A stretch of 6,970 bases of DNA from Bacteriovoracaceae bacterium (GTDB lineage: Bacteria > Bdellovibrionota > UBA1018), in assembly GCA_947500275.1 (NCBI GenBank), contig CANMSW010000119.1:1-6970 (forward strand), written 5' to 3'. Shown here piece by piece: positions 5,522 through 6,970 of this stretch. How positions within the stretch are numbered: position 1 is the stretch's first letter; every line of letters starts with the position of its first letter. The position numbers were made by a program, and so were the translations under genes. The notes below the pieces were generated by a model. The model worked only from the letters and a program-made list of their open reading frames with translations, searched no databases and had not been told where the DNA came from.

Positions 5522-6499
5522 TTACTTCAGGGGCTTCCATTCAGGCCTTTCCAGTGGGCCTTTAATCGAAAAGAAAGTTGCGCCCAGGGCTTCGCGATAG
5601 CCCTGCCTGAGTTCGGCGGGAAGGCCCAGTTCTTCGATACTCCTGTTTTTTGGAAGGCGTAAGCGGCCTCGAAGGGACCATCCCGGCTGCCCGTGCGGCG
5701 CGTGGGGGAGTAAAAGTTCGCCATTCAAAGTGAGGAAGAACGGGTGGAGGTCCTTGGGGGCAAAGAGATCCAAGACCGGCTCACTGTTGATATCACTTCC
5801 GAGTTGCGCGCCGGACGCGAGAATCACGCGGTAGTCCCGGAGCTCGATTTTGAGCTTTCCTGCTGGCGCGCGAAATTTTGAGTTGAAGGTGAACTCGTAG
5901 AGGTTCACATCGGCTTCGCCCCGGAACCCTCCGGGATGCGAGGGGCTAAGGTCGAGGTGGCCTTGCGTTTCAAACTTGAATCGCAGGGGCGGAAAAAAGT
6001 TGGCCTCAATCGCTGGAATCGCCTGCGACGGAAATGGGTTAGTGCGCCATTCCGCTTTCCATTCCTCGGGTCCGATCCGATCGATATCTATTTGCGCGTC
6101 TCCGGAGTCGCTCGTGATCTCAAGATGCGTTTTCCATGAGTCCGGTTTCCTACTCCATTTCAATTGGTCGATGAGGAGCGCTGGCGTTTCTGAGCGGAGG
6201 GTTTCGAGGGTGACGCCCGATGATTCGCACACGCCCGAGACAAGAGTGGGCGTTAGGAGTGCTGCAGTCCTTGGCTGCAACAAAAAGGGCCGGAGTATTT
6301 CCTGGAGAAGTTTAAGGCAGTCTTCGGGTGGAGTAGCGTGGGGCTCGGAACTAGGTTGAAGCGTGGTTTGCGTGCTTAAGGGTGAGTCGCCGTTCGAAGG
6401 GGTGGGCCCTCGATTGGCAGAGAAATAGCGAGACCCCAGCGCGCCCAGCGTGACGCTGAGGAGTAGGAGTGCGGCCGTGGTTTTCGCGGTGATTCTCAT
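5522..6499 (-). CDS. Inner-membrane-anchored or secreted envelope protein of unknown function
   Basis: The product has 325 residues from the ATG at 6499-6497; only a weak, distant AGGA precedes it. An N-terminal hydrophobic segment (about 8-22, TAALLLLSVTLGALG) is a signal anchor or signal peptide. A Pro/Ser/Thr-rich linker (about 28-58) follows, then a helical stretch (about 60-110) and a beta-rich region (about 112-315): THLEITSDSGDAQIDIDRIG, LRFKFETQGHLDL, EADVNLYEFTFNSKF, LKIELRDYRVIL, FFLTLNGELLLP, WSLRGRLRLP. It ends with IKGPLERPEWKPL, reminiscent of the closing turn in AsmA/GspN-like repeats. Two cysteines (61 and 91) could form a periplasmic disulfide. A GspN- or AsmA-like lipid or secretion role is only a weak possibility. 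It is convergent with the OM-barrel gene (16 bases between stops) and lies 24 bases downstream of the flavin-reductase-like gene, so it probably belongs to that transcript. Confidence 0.75.
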   Translation of the reverse strand: MRITAKTTAALLLLSVTLGALGSRYFSANRGPTPSNGDSPLSTQTTLQPSSEPHATPPEDCLKLLQEILRPFLLQPRTAALLTPTLVSGVCESSGVTLETLRSETPALLIDQLKWSRKPDSWKTHLEITSDSGDAQIDIDRIGPEEWKAEWRTNPFPSQAIPAIEANFFPPLRFKFETQGHLDLSPSHPGGFRGEADVNLYEFTFNSKFRAPAGKLKIELRDYRVILASGAQLGSDINSEPVLDLFAPKDLHPFFLTLNGELLLPHAPHGQPGWSLRGRLRLPKNRSIEELGLPAELRQGYREALGATFFSIKGPLERPEWKPLK

Positions 6500-6523
6500 G
6501 GAAGGGCTTTCGTCCTGTGTGCG

Positions 6524-6970
6524 CTAATCGGCCTTTGTGGGGCGCTCGATTTCCAGGAGTTTGCGCGTGGCCCCATACCAATTCCCGCCCAAGCGAGACA
6601 GTGGCTGCCAATCTTTTTGGGCGCGATGCACGCGTAAAATCTTGCCGATCACCAAAACGGAGGAGCCTGGGGTGCCGCGCTCACCAATATCAACTGTCTC
6701 ATGGAGAACGCATTCCATACTCCAGGGGGCCTCTGCGACTCGCTGGCAACGGACGACTTCACAAGCGACAGGGTCAAGTCCGACTTTCTCCAGTTCGTTG
6801 GTCCCGTATTCATAGTCTGCCGAAGTCTGATGCACTTGCGCGGCCATGGTCTCTGAACACCCGTTGACGACGAATTCGCGGGTTTCGAGGATGTTTCGGA
6901 GCGTGTCTTTCAATAGACCCCCGCGTTTGGGGGAGCACGCGAAGATGAGGCAAGGCGGATTGCTCGAAAC
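6524..6970 (-). CDS. Flavin-reductase-like (FMN-binding split-barrel) protein, 5' end beyond right edge (partial)
   Basis: The frame is open from the right edge to a TAG at 6526-6524, giving 148 visible residues. The TTG at 6913 is internal, because the frame continues upstream with matching sequence (SSNPPCLIFAC). Family signatures are NPP near the visible start, KDTLRNILETREFVVN (compare the KDT-x-N-I motif of flavin-reductase-domain proteins), a central region around LDPVACEVVRC, the strand SSVLVIGKILRVH and the C-terminal PLSRLGGNWYGATRK. Proteins of this family bind FMN and act as NAD(P)H:flavin oxidoreductases or related flavoproteins in the cytoplasm. Compared with typical members of about 200 residues, roughly 50-60 N-terminal residues lie outside the window. 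The substrate cannot be told from this part. It appears co-transcribed with the envelope-protein gene that follows 24 bases later and looks unrelated to the motor-like operon. Confidence 0.85.
   Translation of the reverse strand, partial: VSSNPPCLIFACSPKRGGLLKDTLRNILETREFVVNGCSETMAAQVHQTSADYEYGTNELEKVGLDPVACEVVRCQRVAEAPWSMECVLHETVDIGERGTPGSSVLVIGKILRVHRAQKDWQPLSRLGGNWYGATRKLLEIERPTKAD

Noticed and set aside
5543..5564. AGGCC/GGCCT hairpin followed by TTT as terminator for the motor-like operon
   Set aside because: The stem is only five bases with a nine-base loop and three T residues, and it lies within the convergent coding region. Too weak to call.
6918..6933. CCCCC-GCGTTT-GGGGG hairpin
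   Set aside because: It lies in the middle of the conserved flavin-reductase-like reading frame and has no T-run; most likely a codon-driven coincidence.

Overview
The window looks like chromosomal DNA of a Gram-negative, didermic bacterium. It encodes two lipoproteins with Sec signals, an outer-membrane beta-barrel, a protein with an OmpA-like peptidoglycan-binding domain and MotA/MotB-type stator proteins. Coding is dense, with overlapping genes, no mobile elements and moderately GC-rich sequence. The gene styles (PEGA/TPR lipoprotein, small single-domain OM barrel, extra non-flagellar-looking MotAB) recall Bdellovibrionota or Myxococcota-type bacteria. This placement is an inference without any marker gene.

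Layout. Positions 1-446 (minus) hold the 5' part of a lipoprotein gene that runs off the left edge. Positions 447-808 are a non-coding divergent spacer with an AT-rich tract and two inverted repeats. From 809 to 5505 five plus-strand genes form a tight operon: a PEGA+TPR lipoprotein (809-1474), a MotA-like stator protein (1481-2284), a MotB-like stator protein with OmpA domain (2281-3078), a large chimeric protein (3075-4949) and a small outer-membrane beta-barrel (4939-5505). Intergenic distances are +6, -4, -4 and -11 bases, so translation is probably coupled throughout. Convergent to it on the minus strand are an anchored envelope protein of unknown function (5522-6499) and, upstream of that gene, the C-terminal 148 codons of a flavin-reductase-like protein (6524-6970, running off the right edge).

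The main discovery candidate is the operon 809-5505. The 624-residue chimera reads as a signal peptide, a periplasmic domain resembling the RBM3 ring-building domain of the flagellar MS-ring protein FliF, one transmembrane helix, a Gly/Ser/Ala-rich linker, and a cytoplasmic helical region resembling FliG, with a recognisable FliG C-terminal torque domain. It is encoded directly after its presumptive MotA/MotB stator. This suggests a stripped-down ion-driven rotary motor in which a ring of fused FliF(RBM3)-FliG subunits is the rotor and MotAB the stator. No rod, hook, filament, FliM/FliN or export gene is visible. A PEGA/TPR lipoprotein and an OM barrel in the same operon suggest coupling to the cell envelope, for example gliding, envelope transport or remodelling. 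What the machine does cannot be read from the sequence. All family assignments were made by eye from motifs and fold-level alignment.
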